Positions 1-6,937 are shown, counted from the first letter of the stretch. The stretch: DNA of 9,849 nt from JAPUDQ01 sp964538665 (GCA_964538665.1 CAZIEB010000025.1:1-9849); one strand, 5' to 3'. A program made the numbers and translations. The notes: generated by a model from the letters alone, not told the origin.

Positions 1-1176
1 GGTCAGGCCAGCCCGACAATTATTGGTGTCGGTGAATGCCCCAATAGCGGTATGCGCAAAGGAACAGTTGTCAATCTCGTCAATGCAGCGAGTGCGATCG
101 ACAAAGCGTTAGAACTGGCTGAGCGTATGAGCGGGTATCAAATCAATGCCGCAACAGTGAGCGTCAATGGCTCGCATATCATCGGTATGAGTTCGCGTGG
201 TGTGATTGCGGTCGGTGCTGGCGGTCGTGAGATCAATGAAGAAGATTTGCATCGTGTTGAAGAAGCTGCCACAGTCGTACAATTGCCGGCAAATCGCGAA
301 ATTCTCGATGTGACACCGCGGAGCTATCAGCTGGACGGGCAAGACAATATCAAAGACCCAATCGGCATGACTGGTGTGCGTCTAGAAGTTGATGCACATG
401 TCATCACTGCGCTTGGTCCACATCTCAAAAATCTGCATAAAGCCTGTGAAATGACCGAAACTCATCCGAGTGCCACTGTTGTGGCAGGGCTCGCCTCGGC
501 TCGAACTGTTGTGACTGACCAGCAGACCGAAAACGGCGTCGTACTCGTCGATATCGGTGGGACGACGACAAATATTGCCGTGTACGAAGAAGGTGATTTG
601 CAGCATGTTGCGATACTACCGATGGGAAGTGTCAATATCACCAATGACCTCGCAATAGGTCTCAAGACCGATCTCGACGTCGCTGAGCAAGTCAAGCTCG
701 AGCATGCAGTCGCGACACACAAGCCGCGCACCGGTGAAGACACGGTGTCGGTCAAAATTGGCGATACGACGCATGAATTTCCGGTTGCTGATATCGATAT
801 GATAGTCGACGCGCGTTTAGAAGAGATGTTTGAGCTCGTCAACAATGAACTCAAGAGTATTGGTCGGGCAGCAAAGCTCCCTGGTGGAGTTGTCCTCACT
901 GGTGGCGGAGCAAAACTACGAAATATCGAAGAATATGCCAAGCACGCACTGCAGCTCAGCGCACGTATCGGTGCGATTCCTGAGTACGCTGGCGTAGCTG
1001 ATAAAGTATCGGATCCGGGCTGGAGTACGGTCGTTGGGCTCATGCTTATCGATCTTGAAGGCCAACATGTCGGACATCACACATCATCTCAGCACTCATC
1101 TTCGGGCAAAAAGAGCCAATCACTACAAAGTTTGTCCAAAAAAATAACAGGGGTATTTGGTAAGTTTCGTACATAA
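1..1176 (+). CDS. ftsA: Cell-division protein FtsA, 5' end cut by the window edge
   Basis: Actin-like ATPase that anchors FtsZ filaments to the inner face of the membrane and recruits later divisome proteins. The frame is open from base 1, and the residues before the first internal ATG (base 52) already fit FtsA (IIGVGECPNSG then MRKGTVVN), so the ATG is not the start. About 391 codons are present, and roughly 20-25 N-terminal residues (phosphate-1 loop) are missing. The SHS2/1C region follows at about bases 170-440. The phosphate-2 motif DIGGTTTN lies near 550-573 and the adenosine motif GGVVLTGGGAK near 886-918. A Ser/His-rich linker leads to a C-terminal basic, amphipathic helix (SKKITGVFGKFRT), the expected membrane-targeting sequence. 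ftsZ follows 132 bases later, the classic pair. I see no terminator between them, so readthrough into ftsZ is possible. Identification is firm from motifs and context. Confidence 0.95.
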   Translation, partial: GQASPTIIGVGECPNSGMRKGTVVNLVNAASAIDKALELAERMSGYQINAATVSVNGSHIIGMSSRGVIAVGAGGREINEEDLHRVEEAATVVQLPANREILDVTPRSYQLDGQDNIKDPIGMTGVRLEVDAHVITALGPHLKNLHKACEMTETHPSATVVAGLASARTVVTDQQTENGVVLVDIGGTTTNIAVYEEGDLQHVAILPMGSVNITNDLAIGLKTDLDVAEQVKLEHAVATHKPRTGEDTVSVKIGDTTHEFPVADIDMIVDARLEEMFELVNNELKSIGRAAKLPGGVVLTGGGAKLRNIEEYAKHALQLSARIGAIPEYAGVADKVSDPGWSTVVGLMLIDLEGQHVGHHTSSQHSSSGKKSQSLQSLSKKITGVFGKFRT

Positions 1177-1219
1177 AATGTGTTCATTCACGTCTTGTGG
1201 AAAAATATCGAACACTTGC

Positions 1220-1248
1220 TTGGCACCACAATTGAACCAGTGTATACT
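1220..1248 (+). promoter_or_regulatory. Sigma70-type promoter of ftsZ
   Basis: TTGGCA at 1220-1225 and TATACT at 1243-1248 are separated by exactly 17 bases. Transcription would start near 1254-1256, giving a leader of about 54 bases. This lets ftsZ be expressed independently of ftsA. It is a pattern match only, but both hexamers and the spacing are good. Confidence 0.65.
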
Positions 1249-1249
1249 T

Positions 1250-1294
1250 ATTGTGAACAAAGCATCTCAATCATTATATGATTGTGAACAAAGC
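1250..1294 (+). repeat. Pair of 14-base direct repeats at the ftsZ start site (possible operator)
   Basis: ATTGTGAACAAAGC occurs at 1250-1263 and again, identically, at 1281-1294, 31 bases apart, which is close to three helical turns. Each copy has a small dyad (TTGT-GA-ACAA). The first copy covers the predicted transcription start just after the -10 box. The second ends just before the weak ribosome site GAGGGA of ftsZ. The placement suits a repressor binding one DNA face, or two copies of an RNA-level element in the leader. No known regulator is recognised. Confidence 0.55.
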
Positions 1295-1308
1295 GAGGGA
1301 AATATTAT

Positions 1309-2514
1309 ATGCCTGAAGTAAAACCAAGCGATATCCAAACATTTGCGACCATAAAAGTCGTCGGTGTGGGTGGCGCAGGCGGCTCGGCCGTCAACCGTAT
1401 GAAAGACGCTGGCTTGGCCGGCGTACAATTTATTGCCATCAACACTGATGCGCAAGCACTACACAATTCACGTGCAGACGTCAAAATCCACATTGGCCGC
1501 GAGACAACACGAGGCCTCGGTGCCGGTGCTGACCCAGCGGTTGGTCAAGCGTCAGCCGAAGAGTCTAGGGACGAAATACGCAAGGCGCTCGAAGGTGCTG
1601 ATATGGTGTTTGTCACGATCGGTGCCGGTGGCGGTACCGGGTCAGGTGCAGGCCATGTAGTGGCTAATATCGCTCGTGAGCTGGGTATATTGGTCGTAGG
1701 TGTCGCAACCAAACCGTTTAGCTTTGAGGGTGAAAAACGTCGTGCAAACGCAGATTGGGCCGTAACGCAGCTTGGTCGCCAAGTCGATACACTCATCACA
1801 ATCCCGAACGATCGCTTATTGCAGACTATCGATCGCCGTACGCCACTACTCGAAACATTTAAGATCGCTGATGATGTGCTTCGCCAGGGCGTGCAGGGTA
1901 TTTCTGAACTTATCACAGAACACGGACTGATTAACCTTGATTTTGCTGATGTCAAAGCCATTATGGCGAATGCCGGCTCTGCGCTCATGGGTATCGGACG
2001 CGCTAGTGGCGAAGATCGTGCCGCCAAAGCTGCGCAACAGGCTATCGAGTCACCACTCATCGAAGTATCCATCGATGGTGCCAAGGGTGTGCTCTTCAAC
2101 GTGACTGGTGGCTATGACATGAGTATGAGCGAGATTCAAGAAGCTGCCGAAATCATCACCGCCGCTGTTTCGCCAGACGCAAATATCATCTTTGGTGCGA
2201 CACTCAAGCCTGAAATCGAGGACGAACTCATCATCACTGTCATTGCGACCGGATTTGATTCTGAATATTTTCACGAGCAGCAACCAGCAATGCCGCCATC
2301 ATTTGGTCAGACTATGACACCTGCAGCAGGGGTGAGTGAAGAGGTCACTGACGAAGAAATCAAGCAGGTGGATATGGATCTCAACAATGACCATGCTGCC
2401 CAGGTCAGCAATAGTTTCACCGAAGAGGAACCGACGGGCAACATCTGGCATCATGTCGATGAAGATGAGTCGGATACACCAGCGTTTCTGAGGCGACGTA
2501 AGAAAGATAAGTAG
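1309..2514 (+). CDS. ftsZ: Cell-division GTPase FtsZ
   Basis: Tubulin homologue that polymerises with GTP into the cytokinetic Z-ring, a 401-residue protein of normal length. The nucleotide loop GGAGGSAVN is near residues 21-29 and the tubulin signature GGGTGSG at 107-113. The T7 catalytic loop is NLDFAD at 209-214, with the Asp pair that completes the GTPase site of the neighbouring subunit. The GTPase and C-terminal domains end near residue 318. An acidic, low-complexity linker follows to about 385, then the conserved tail DTPAFLRRR (389-397), which binds FtsA and other partners, with a basic RKKDK end. The ATG at 1309 is preceded by GAGGGA (1295-1300). The spacing is fine but the ribosome site is modest. 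It has its own promoter and ends 54 bases before a strong terminator. All key residues are present. Confidence 0.98.
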   Translation: MPEVKPSDIQTFATIKVVGVGGAGGSAVNRMKDAGLAGVQFIAINTDAQALHNSRADVKIHIGRETTRGLGAGADPAVGQASAEESRDEIRKALEGADMVFVTIGAGGGTGSGAGHVVANIARELGILVVGVATKPFSFEGEKRRANADWAVTQLGRQVDTLITIPNDRLLQTIDRRTPLLETFKIADDVLRQGVQGISELITEHGLINLDFADVKAIMANAGSALMGIGRASGEDRAAKAAQQAIESPLIEVSIDGAKGVLFNVTGGYDMSMSEIQEAAEIITAAVSPDANIIFGATLKPEIEDELIITVIATGFDSEYFHEQQPAMPPSFGQTMTPAAGVSEEVTDEEIKQVDMDLNNDHAAQVSNSFTEEEPTGNIWHHVDEDESDTPAFLRRRKKDK

Positions 2515-2567
2515 ATAATGGAAGGTTAGTCCGCTTTCAGCGAGTAGAAATTGGTAAATTGGTCCTC

Positions 2568-2597
2568 AAAAAAACCGCCACGATGTGGCGGTTTTTT
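2568..2597. terminator. Bidirectional rho-independent terminator between ftsZ and the - strand miniprotein
   Basis: A perfect 7-bp stem, CCGCCAC (2575-2581) with GTGGCGG (2585-2591), and a 3-base loop is flanked by A7 (2568-2574) and T6 (2592-2597). It therefore reads as a GC hairpin followed by U-tract on both strands. It ends ftsZ from the left and the - strand unit (promoter 2925-2897) from the right. Confidence 0.9.
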
Positions 2598-2678
2598 CGT
2601 AGTGGGGCGCTACCAGAAACTTCAAATAGTTAAAGCCTCTGGTGGCGGAAGACCAAAGAGTCAACCGCTATGTTGGTA

Positions 2679-2768
2679 TCACCCCGTGTGTCGTCCGATG
2701 AGGACAAGCGTGATCACGATCATGATCGTGAAGAACGTGGGGATCCAGAGCGAATTGAAGTTGATCAC
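2679..2768 (-). CDS. 29-residue single-pass membrane miniprotein, unrecognised
   Basis: A GTG at 2768-2766 opens 29 codons ending in TGA at 2681-2679. The - strand leader reads AGAAAGGAGGTG immediately upstream, almost the full complement of the 16S rRNA 3' tail, with AGGAGG 6 bases before the GTG. This is the strongest ribosome site in the window. The product starts MINFNSLWIP, followed by a run of hydrophobic residues (about 12-24: F, I, M, V, L with a few T), and ends GRHTG, so one membrane helix filling nearly the whole protein. An own promoter (2925-2897) and a terminator (2597-2568) frame it. It resembles in size and form the miniproteins that sit beside membrane complexes (KdpF, CydX), but the sequence matches neither. 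Bases 2714-2731 form a perfect 18-base palindrome inside the coding region. Function is unknown. Translation is likely from the ribosome site, but not proven. Confidence 0.65.
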   Translation of the reverse strand: MINFNSLWIPTFFTIMIVITLVLIGRHTG

Positions 2769-2827
2769 GGTGCACCTCCTTTCTGTTGGGTGTAGGTGTC
2801 GTGATGTCTTTGGTCTTCATTGTGTCG

Positions 2828-2849
2828 CGATCTGCCGGCTGGCGGATCG
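2828..2849. repeat. Hairpin in the leader of the - strand miniprotein transcript
   Basis: Arms 2828-2836 and 2841-2849 pair over 9 bases around a 4-base loop (GATCTGCC-type arms). On + strand RNA all pairs hold with one G-U. On - strand RNA, the one predicted to be transcribed, there is one A-C mismatch. It lies roughly 60 bases upstream of the GTG start and may be a leader structure, or chance in a GC-rich patch. Confidence 0.3.
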
Positions 2850-2896
2850 AGCGATGATGTGAAGGTGTGGCAATACAAATATTACCTCCATTTATT

Positions 2897-2925
2897 ATTA
2901 TACCAAATTACTGTACAAAAGTCAA
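2897..2925 (-). promoter_or_regulatory. Near-consensus - strand promoter for the miniprotein unit
   Basis: Read on the - strand, TTGACT (2925-2920) and TATAAT (2902-2897) are 17 bases apart, and TGG directly precedes the -10 box (extended -10). Only one of twelve hexamer bases departs from consensus. The start would be near 2891-2889, giving a transcript of about 300 bases that reaches the terminator at 2597-2568, with a leader of roughly 120 bases before the GTG. This is the best promoter in the window, which suggests abundant transcription of a very small gene or a dual-function RNA. Confidence 0.75.
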
Positions 2926-2987
2926 TGATTTCAGACGGAGTCACCTAGGGTATACTAGGAGTAGCAAAAACCGCTCAACTACCATAA

Positions 2988-3035
2988 CCGCTATATGTTG
3001 CATAAAATACACTTGCCAAGCGCTACATATAGGGT
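2988..3035 (+). promoter_or_regulatory. Tandem NrdR-box-like operators upstream of nrdR-nrdJ
   Basis: Two 16-base sites, CCGCTATATGTTGCAT (2988-3003) and GCGCTACATATAGGGT (3020-3035), match the palindromic NrdR-box consensus (aCaCwAtATaTwGtGt, from memory) at 11 and 12 of 16 positions. All four inner C/G contacts are kept in both. Their starts are 32 bases apart (three turns), the tandem spacing typical of NrdR sites. Box 2 fills the spacer of the promoter at 3013-3042 and box 1 lies just upstream of the -35. This predicts autorepression of nrdR and repression of nrdJ when dATP is plentiful. Confidence 0.65.
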
Positions 3036-3042
3036 CTATAGT
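3013..3042 (+). promoter_or_regulatory. Promoter of the nrdR-nrdJ operon
   Basis: TTGCCA (3013-3018) and TATAGT (3037-3042) are separated by 18 bases. The start would be near 3049, giving a leader of about 53 bases. A second, weaker -10-like TATACT is at 2951-2956 with only a poor -35 upstream. The overlap with the NrdR-box pair supports this as the regulated promoter. Confidence 0.55.
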
Positions 3043-3101
3043 AGAAATCAGCTACATCAATCGGAGGTGTAGAGCGCAGTTACAAAGTCCAGGAGAGACG
3101 T

Positions 3102-3563
3102 ATGAAATGCCCACGTTGCCATCATGACAATTCAAAAGTAGTCGAGTCTCGCGACGCCAATGACGGAGATACTATCCGCCGCCGCCGCGAATGCCTCAAA
3201 TGTGCTCATCGCTACACCACCTATGAGCGTGTTGAGCGGCCACACCTTGCTGTCGTCAAAAAAGACGGCGCACGAGAATTGTTTGATCGGGACAAGTTGT
3301 TTGTTGCAATTCATCGCTCTGTCGGCAAGTTTTTCAACTCAGATGTTGAGATCGAAGAAATTGTCGCAGATGTCGAGAATGAGCTATATGCACTTGGTGA
3401 AAGTGAGCTACAATCACGACAAATTGGCGATCTCGTGTTGGCGCAACTGGCCACACGAAACAAGGTCGCGTATGTCAGGTTTGCAAGCGTGTATCGTGAG
3501 TTCAAATCTATCGAAGAGTTTGAGCAAACGCTGCAAGCATTACGAAATCCCTCGGACTCCTAA
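3102..3563 (+). CDS. nrdR: Transcriptional repressor NrdR
   Basis: A 153-residue regulator that binds NrdR boxes in front of ribonucleotide reductase genes and responds to the ATP/dATP balance, the usual length for the family. The N-terminal zinc ribbon has four cysteines, C3/C6 (CPRC) and C31/C34 (CLKC), separated by the typical VVESRDANDGDTIRRRREC stretch. An ATP-cone domain fills about residues 47-137 (VVKKDGARELFDRDKL, then VAYVRFASVYREF). The ATG at 3102 is preceded by AGGAG (3091-3095). nrdJ follows 95 bases downstream with no terminator between, so the regulator and its main target are probably co-transcribed. The two boxes upstream imply that it controls itself. Confidence 0.97.
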   Translation: MKCPRCHHDNSKVVESRDANDGDTIRRRRECLKCAHRYTTYERVERPHLAVVKKDGARELFDRDKLFVAIHRSVGKFFNSDVEIEEIVADVENELYALGESELQSRQIGDLVLAQLATRNKVAYVRFASVYREFKSIEEFEQTLQALRNPSDS

Positions 3564-3576
3564 CAGTGCAAGGTGG

Positions 3577-3607
3577 TGCTTGATGCAAGAAGGTAGTGTA
3601 TCAAGCA
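3577..3607 (+). repeat. Hairpin in the nrdR-nrdJ gap
   Basis: TGCTTGAT (3577-3584) pairs perfectly with ATCAAGCA (3600-3607) around a 15-base purine-rich loop containing AAGAAGG. No T-tract follows, so it is not a terminator. It may be a processing or mRNA-stability element tuning nrdJ relative to nrdR. The gap is too short for a cobalamin riboswitch and shows no B12-box. Confidence 0.4.
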
Positions 3608-3658
3608 GGCAAACACAAACACATTACTAACAAATCACTAAGAGGGGGAGAAACTATT

Positions 3659-6451
3659 ATGGCACAAACAGTGTCCGCGCTTTCTATCGCGCGCTATTTT
3701 ACTGAGGAAGGCACACATCCGTACGATCAGCTCAATTGGGTCAGACGTGAATCAAGTATCGTCAATCCAAGCACAGGCAAGGTCGTATTTGAACAACATG
3801 ATGTCGAATTTCCGGATTTTTGGAGCCAAAATGCGATCAATATCGTCGCCCAAAAATACTTTTACGGTACTCCCGGCACTCCGCAGCGCGAGCACAGCCT
3901 CCGTCAGCTCATCGACCGAGTCGCCAATACCATCACGAAGCACGGCTATGACAACGGCTATTTTACGAGTGAAGAAGAAGCTGATACGTTTAATGCCGAG
4001 CTGAAATACATTTTGGCGACCCAGCGGGCGGCGTTTAATAGCCCTGTATGGTTTAATATCGGTACACCAGACCGCGCTCAGCAAGCGAGCGCTTGCTTCA
4101 TCCTCAAAGTTGAAGACACAATGCCAAGCATCCTCAACTGGTACCGCGAAGAAGGTATGATCTTCAAGGGAGGCTCAGGCTCTGGGCTCAATATCAGCTC
4201 GATTCGTTCGTCGTTTGAGAAACTCTCGGGCAGCGGCGGTACTGCGAGTGGACCGCTCAGCTTTATGCGCGGCGCAGACAGTAGCGCAGGTGCGATCAAG
4301 AGCGGCGGTAAGACACGTCGCGCTGCCAAAATGGTCATTCTCAATATAGATCACCCTGATGTCGAGGAATTTATCTGGTGCAAAGCCCGCGAAGAACGCA
4401 AAGCGTTTGTGTTGGCTGAAAACGGGTTTGACATGGGGCTCAACGGCCACGACATGATCAGTATTCAGTACCAAAACGCCAACAACTCTGTCCGTGTAAC
4501 TGACGACTTTATGCGTGCAGTCGAGGACGACAAGGAATGGGAGCTCAAGGGCGTCAAAGATGGCAAAACCTACAAAACCGTCAAGGCGCGTGAGTTGTTC
4601 CGCCAAGTTGCCGAAGCTGCCTGGGAATCAGCCGATCCTGGCATGCAGTTCGATACCACAATCAACGATTGGCACACCACACCCAAGGCTGGTCGTATCA
4701 ACGGCTCAAACCCGTGCTCTGAATACATGCATCTCGACAATTCGGCCTGCAATCTTGCATCGCTGAACTTGCTCAAATTCCTTCGTGAGGACGGTACGTT
4801 TGATGTCGGGGCGTACAAGCATTCGGTAGATACCATATTTTTGGCACAAGAAATCTTGGTCGGCTACAGTGAGTATCCTACTGAGGCAATTGACAAAAAC
4901 ACCCGTCGTTTCCGCCAGCTCGGTATGGGCTATGCAAATCTCGGCGCGACATTGATGGCCAAAGGTTTGCCGTATGACTCTGATGAGGGACGCGCCTTTG
5001 CCGCAGCATTGACCGCAATTATGACCGGAGAGGGTTATGCCACGAGTGCCCGGATCGCCAAGCGTGTCGGACCTTTCGAGGGGTATGCCAAGGACAAAGA
5101 AGGCATGAACCGCGTACTCCGCAAGCATCGTGATGCAGTACGTGATATCGATGCAAGTTTGGTCGAGGAAGAGCTGCTGAGTAGTGCTGCGCAGGTCTGG
5201 GACGACGCAGTTGAGCTCGGTGAAAAGTTTGGTGTCCGCAATTCACAAGCGACGGTGCTGGCGCCTACCGGCACAATCGGGTTTATGATGGACTGTGACA
5301 CCACAGGTGTCGAGCCTGATTTTAGCTTGACTAAGTTTAAGACACTTGTCGGCGGCGGCAGTATGATTATTGTCAACCAAACGATTCCTCGCGCGCTCAA
5401 GACACTTGGTTATAGCAAGAAGCAGACACAGGAAATTGTCGATTTTATCCACGAGCATGGGACAGTTGTCGATGCGCCACACCTCAAACAATCCGACCAT
5501 GATATCTTTTCGTGTGCGGTGGGTGAAAATTCGATTCATTACATGGGACACGTCAAGATGATGGGTGCGGTTCAGCCGTTTCTCTCGGGCGCGATCAGCA
5601 AGACGGTCAATATGCCAGAGAGCGCAACGGTCGAAGATGTCGAACAGCTTCACCTCGACTCGTGGAAATATGGTCTCAAAGCAGTCGCAATCTACCGCGA
5701 CGGTAGCAAGGTCGGCCAGCCGCTGAGTGACAAAAAGAACAAAGACAAGGCTGATGAGCCAAAAGTTATCGAAAAAATTGTCCGTAGCAATGAGCGACGT
5801 GAATTGCCAAAAGTACGCAACTCGAAGACGATTGAATTTAAGATCTCAGACCTCAAGGGATATGTGACGGTTGGTGAGTTTGAAGACGGCACACCTGGTG
5901 AGATATTTATCACGGTTGCCAAGATGGGATCAACCCTCGCGGGCCTCATGGACGCCTTTGGACGCTCTGTCAGCTACGGCTTGCAGTACGGCGTACCGCT
6001 CAAGGCCTATGTCCGTGGAATGAGCAACACAAACTTCGCGCCATTTGGTAACACCGATGACCCAGAAGTGAAGACAGCAACAAGCATCGTTGACTACATC
6101 TTCCGACGTCTTGCGCTCGTCTATCTCTCAATCGATGATCGTTTGGAGCTCGGACTTGCAACGCTCGAAGATCTCGAAGCCGAGCTTGCGGGACAGCAGG
6201 CAAGCTTGCTGGATGAAAGTTTTGTGACAGAAGCCGTGACGGATGTTGTCGATGACACCAAGCCGACCAATGTCGTACCGACAGATCTCGACAGGTCTGA
6301 ATCACCCGAAACGACATTTCGAACGGCTCGCGCAGAGCTCAAGATTGCCGACCAATCATCGCCACTCTGTAGCAACTGCGGCAATGTGACGCAACGCTCC
6401 GGTAGCTGCTATGTGTGTACGAGCTGTGGTTCGACGACAGGGTGTAGTTAG
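3659..6451 (+). CDS. nrdJ: Adenosylcobalamin-dependent (class II) ribonucleotide reductase NrdJ
   Basis: Reduces ribonucleotides to deoxyribonucleotides using a B12-derived thiyl radical, in the cytoplasm and without oxygen dependence. The ATG at 3659 is chosen because GGGGGAG (3644-3650) lies 8 bases upstream. The in-frame GTG at 3596 has no ribosome site and adds an unlike 21-residue extension. The protein has 930 residues. Redox Cys146 (QQASACFI), radical Cys353 (NPCSEY) and redox Cys364 (DNSACNLASLNLL) reproduce the class II layout, including the 11-residue radical-to-redox spacing known from Thermotoga. PTGTIGFMMDCDTTGVEPDF and GAVQPFLSGAISKTVNMP are barrel motifs. A TSCPD-type domain (TIEFKISDLKGYVTVGEFEDG onward) is followed by a variable linker. 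The Cys-rich tail holds C904, C907, C917, C920, C923 and C929 and ends STTGCS, for re-reduction. No ATP-cone is evident at the N terminus. Lineages like this usually cannot make B12 and would need imported cofactor (inference). Confidence 0.97.
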   Translation: MAQTVSALSIARYFTEEGTHPYDQLNWVRRESSIVNPSTGKVVFEQHDVEFPDFWSQNAINIVAQKYFYGTPGTPQREHSLRQLIDRVANTITKHGYDNGYFTSEEEADTFNAELKYILATQRAAFNSPVWFNIGTPDRAQQASACFILKVEDTMPSILNWYREEGMIFKGGSGSGLNISSIRSSFEKLSGSGGTASGPLSFMRGADSSAGAIKSGGKTRRAAKMVILNIDHPDVEEFIWCKAREERKAFVLAENGFDMGLNGHDMISIQYQNANNSVRVTDDFMRAVEDDKEWELKGVKDGKTYKTVKARELFRQVAEAAWESADPGMQFDTTINDWHTTPKAGRINGSNPCSEYMHLDNSACNLASLNLLKFLREDGTFDVGAYKHSVDTIFLAQEILVGYSEYPTEAIDKNTRRFRQLGMGYANLGATLMAKGLPYDSDEGRAFAAALTAIMTGEGYATSARIAKRVGPFEGYAKDKEGMNRVLRKHRDAVRDIDASLVEEELLSSAAQVWDDAVELGEKFGVRNSQATVLAPTGTIGFMMDCDTTGVEPDFSLTKFKTLVGGGSMIIVNQTIPRALKTLGYSKKQTQEIVDFIHEHGTVVDAPHLKQSDHDIFSCAVGENSIHYMGHVKMMGAVQPFLSGAISKTVNMPESATVEDVEQLHLDSWKYGLKAVAIYRDGSKVGQPLSDKKNKDKADEPKVIEKIVRSNERRELPKVRNSKTIEFKISDLKGYVTVGEFEDGTPGEIFITVAKMGSTLAGLMDAFGRSVSYGLQYGVPLKAYVRGMSNTNFAPFGNTDDPEVKTATSIVDYIFRRLALVYLSIDDRLELGLATLEDLEAELAGQQASLLDESFVTEAVTDVVDDTKPTNVVPTDLDRSESPETTFRTARAELKIADQSSPLCSNCGNVTQRSGSCYVCTSCGSTTGCS

Positions 6452-6490
6452 AGATAGCTTATAGCCAATAGTCCTTAGCTAGAAGCACAG

Positions 6491-6525
6491 AAAAAAGCGA
6501 CCTCCGATCAGGGGGTTGCTTTTTT
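6491..6525 (+). terminator. Rho-independent terminator after nrdJ
   Basis: GCGACCTCC (6497-6505) pairs with GGGGGTTGC (6511-6519) over 9 pairs, two of them G-U, around a 5-base loop. A6 precedes it (6491-6496) and T6 follows (6520-6525). The wobbles pair only on the + strand, so it favours terminating the nrdR-nrdJ transcript. Confidence 0.85.
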
Positions 6526-6548
6526 ATGACTGGAGATTCAACTTATGG

Positions 6549-6576
6549 TTGCAGCAGGTGTTTTCTACAGTACAAT
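6549..6576 (+). promoter_or_regulatory. Candidate promoter for the 86-residue ORF
   Basis: TTGCAG (6549-6554) and TACAAT (6571-6576) are 16 bases apart, just downstream of the nrdJ terminator. The start would be near 6583, with a leader of about 58 bases before the ATG at 6641. Pattern match only. Confidence 0.45.
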
Positions 6577-6640
6577 ACATAATTAGAGCTGTAGTCGCCG
6601 TGGTACGTATCCACACTCCAGCTAGAGTTAGGTGATATTG

Positions 6641-6901
6641 ATGAGAAGAATTAGGATTGAGTCTATGGAATGCACCGTAGAGTTCTCGGTGTTTGGTGCG
6701 AGTATCTACGACGTATACATCCTCAGCCCTCGTATCAAGACTCGGTTCCATGCTTCTACGGTTCGCCGTAAGGAAACACAAACCGGTCAACTAGTCACGG
6801 TTGTCACGAAAGAGCCGATTTCGAAAGATGACCTTGAGGATTTGAAATCAATCATCACGCGGTGGACTCAAACGAGAAGACTCGCTGCAGTCTTTGAGTG
6901 A
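6641..6901 (+). CDS. Hypothetical small protein, 86 residues
   Basis: I do not recognise a family. The ATG at 6641 has AGGTGA (6629-6634) upstream. An in-frame GTG at 6632 and TTG at 6638 are possible but overlap that ribosome site. An ATG at 6665 would give a shorter form. The protein is basic at its N terminus (MRRIRIESMEC) and has a likely beta-rich middle (VEFSVFGASIYDVYILS; VTVVTKEP). It closes with a probable helix (ISKDDLEDLKSIITRW) and an Arg-rich end. The one Cys is near residue 11. No signal peptide or membrane segment is seen. It is framed by the nrdJ terminator and own promoter upstream and a structured element downstream, so it looks like a single-gene unit. It ends in TGA, unlike all recognised genes here. 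Being real is likely but not certain. Confidence 0.55.
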   Translation: MRRIRIESMECTVEFSVFGASIYDVYILSPRIKTRFHASTVRRKETQTGQLVTVVTKEPISKDDLEDLKSIITRWTQTRRLAAVFE

Positions 6902-6937
6902 TTTTTCGTACCGCCCACCCAATATGAGCCCCGTTTT

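Noticed and set aside
462..1043. Long - strand ORF of 193 codons opposite ftsA
   Set aside because: Ser/Thr/Pro/Ala-rich shadow of the ftsA coding frame, without ribosome site or family features. Similar shadows opposite ftsZ and nrdJ were dismissed for the same reason.
2551..3127. Two + strand ORFs (2551-2862 and 2867-3127) in the ftsZ-nrdR gap
   Set aside because: They run through the terminator, the - strand miniprotein, the - strand promoter and the NrdR boxes, have no ribosome site and encode unlike-protein sequence.
3596..3658. Upstream GTG start for nrdJ
   Set aside because: It lies next to the hairpin and has no ribosome site. The added 21 residues do not look like class II enzymes, while the ATG at 3659 has GGGGGAG at good spacing.
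6899..6901. UGA recoded to glycine, as in some CPR lineages
   Set aside because: About 2,200 codons of recognised genes contain no in-frame TGA, and glycine is encoded normally by GGN.
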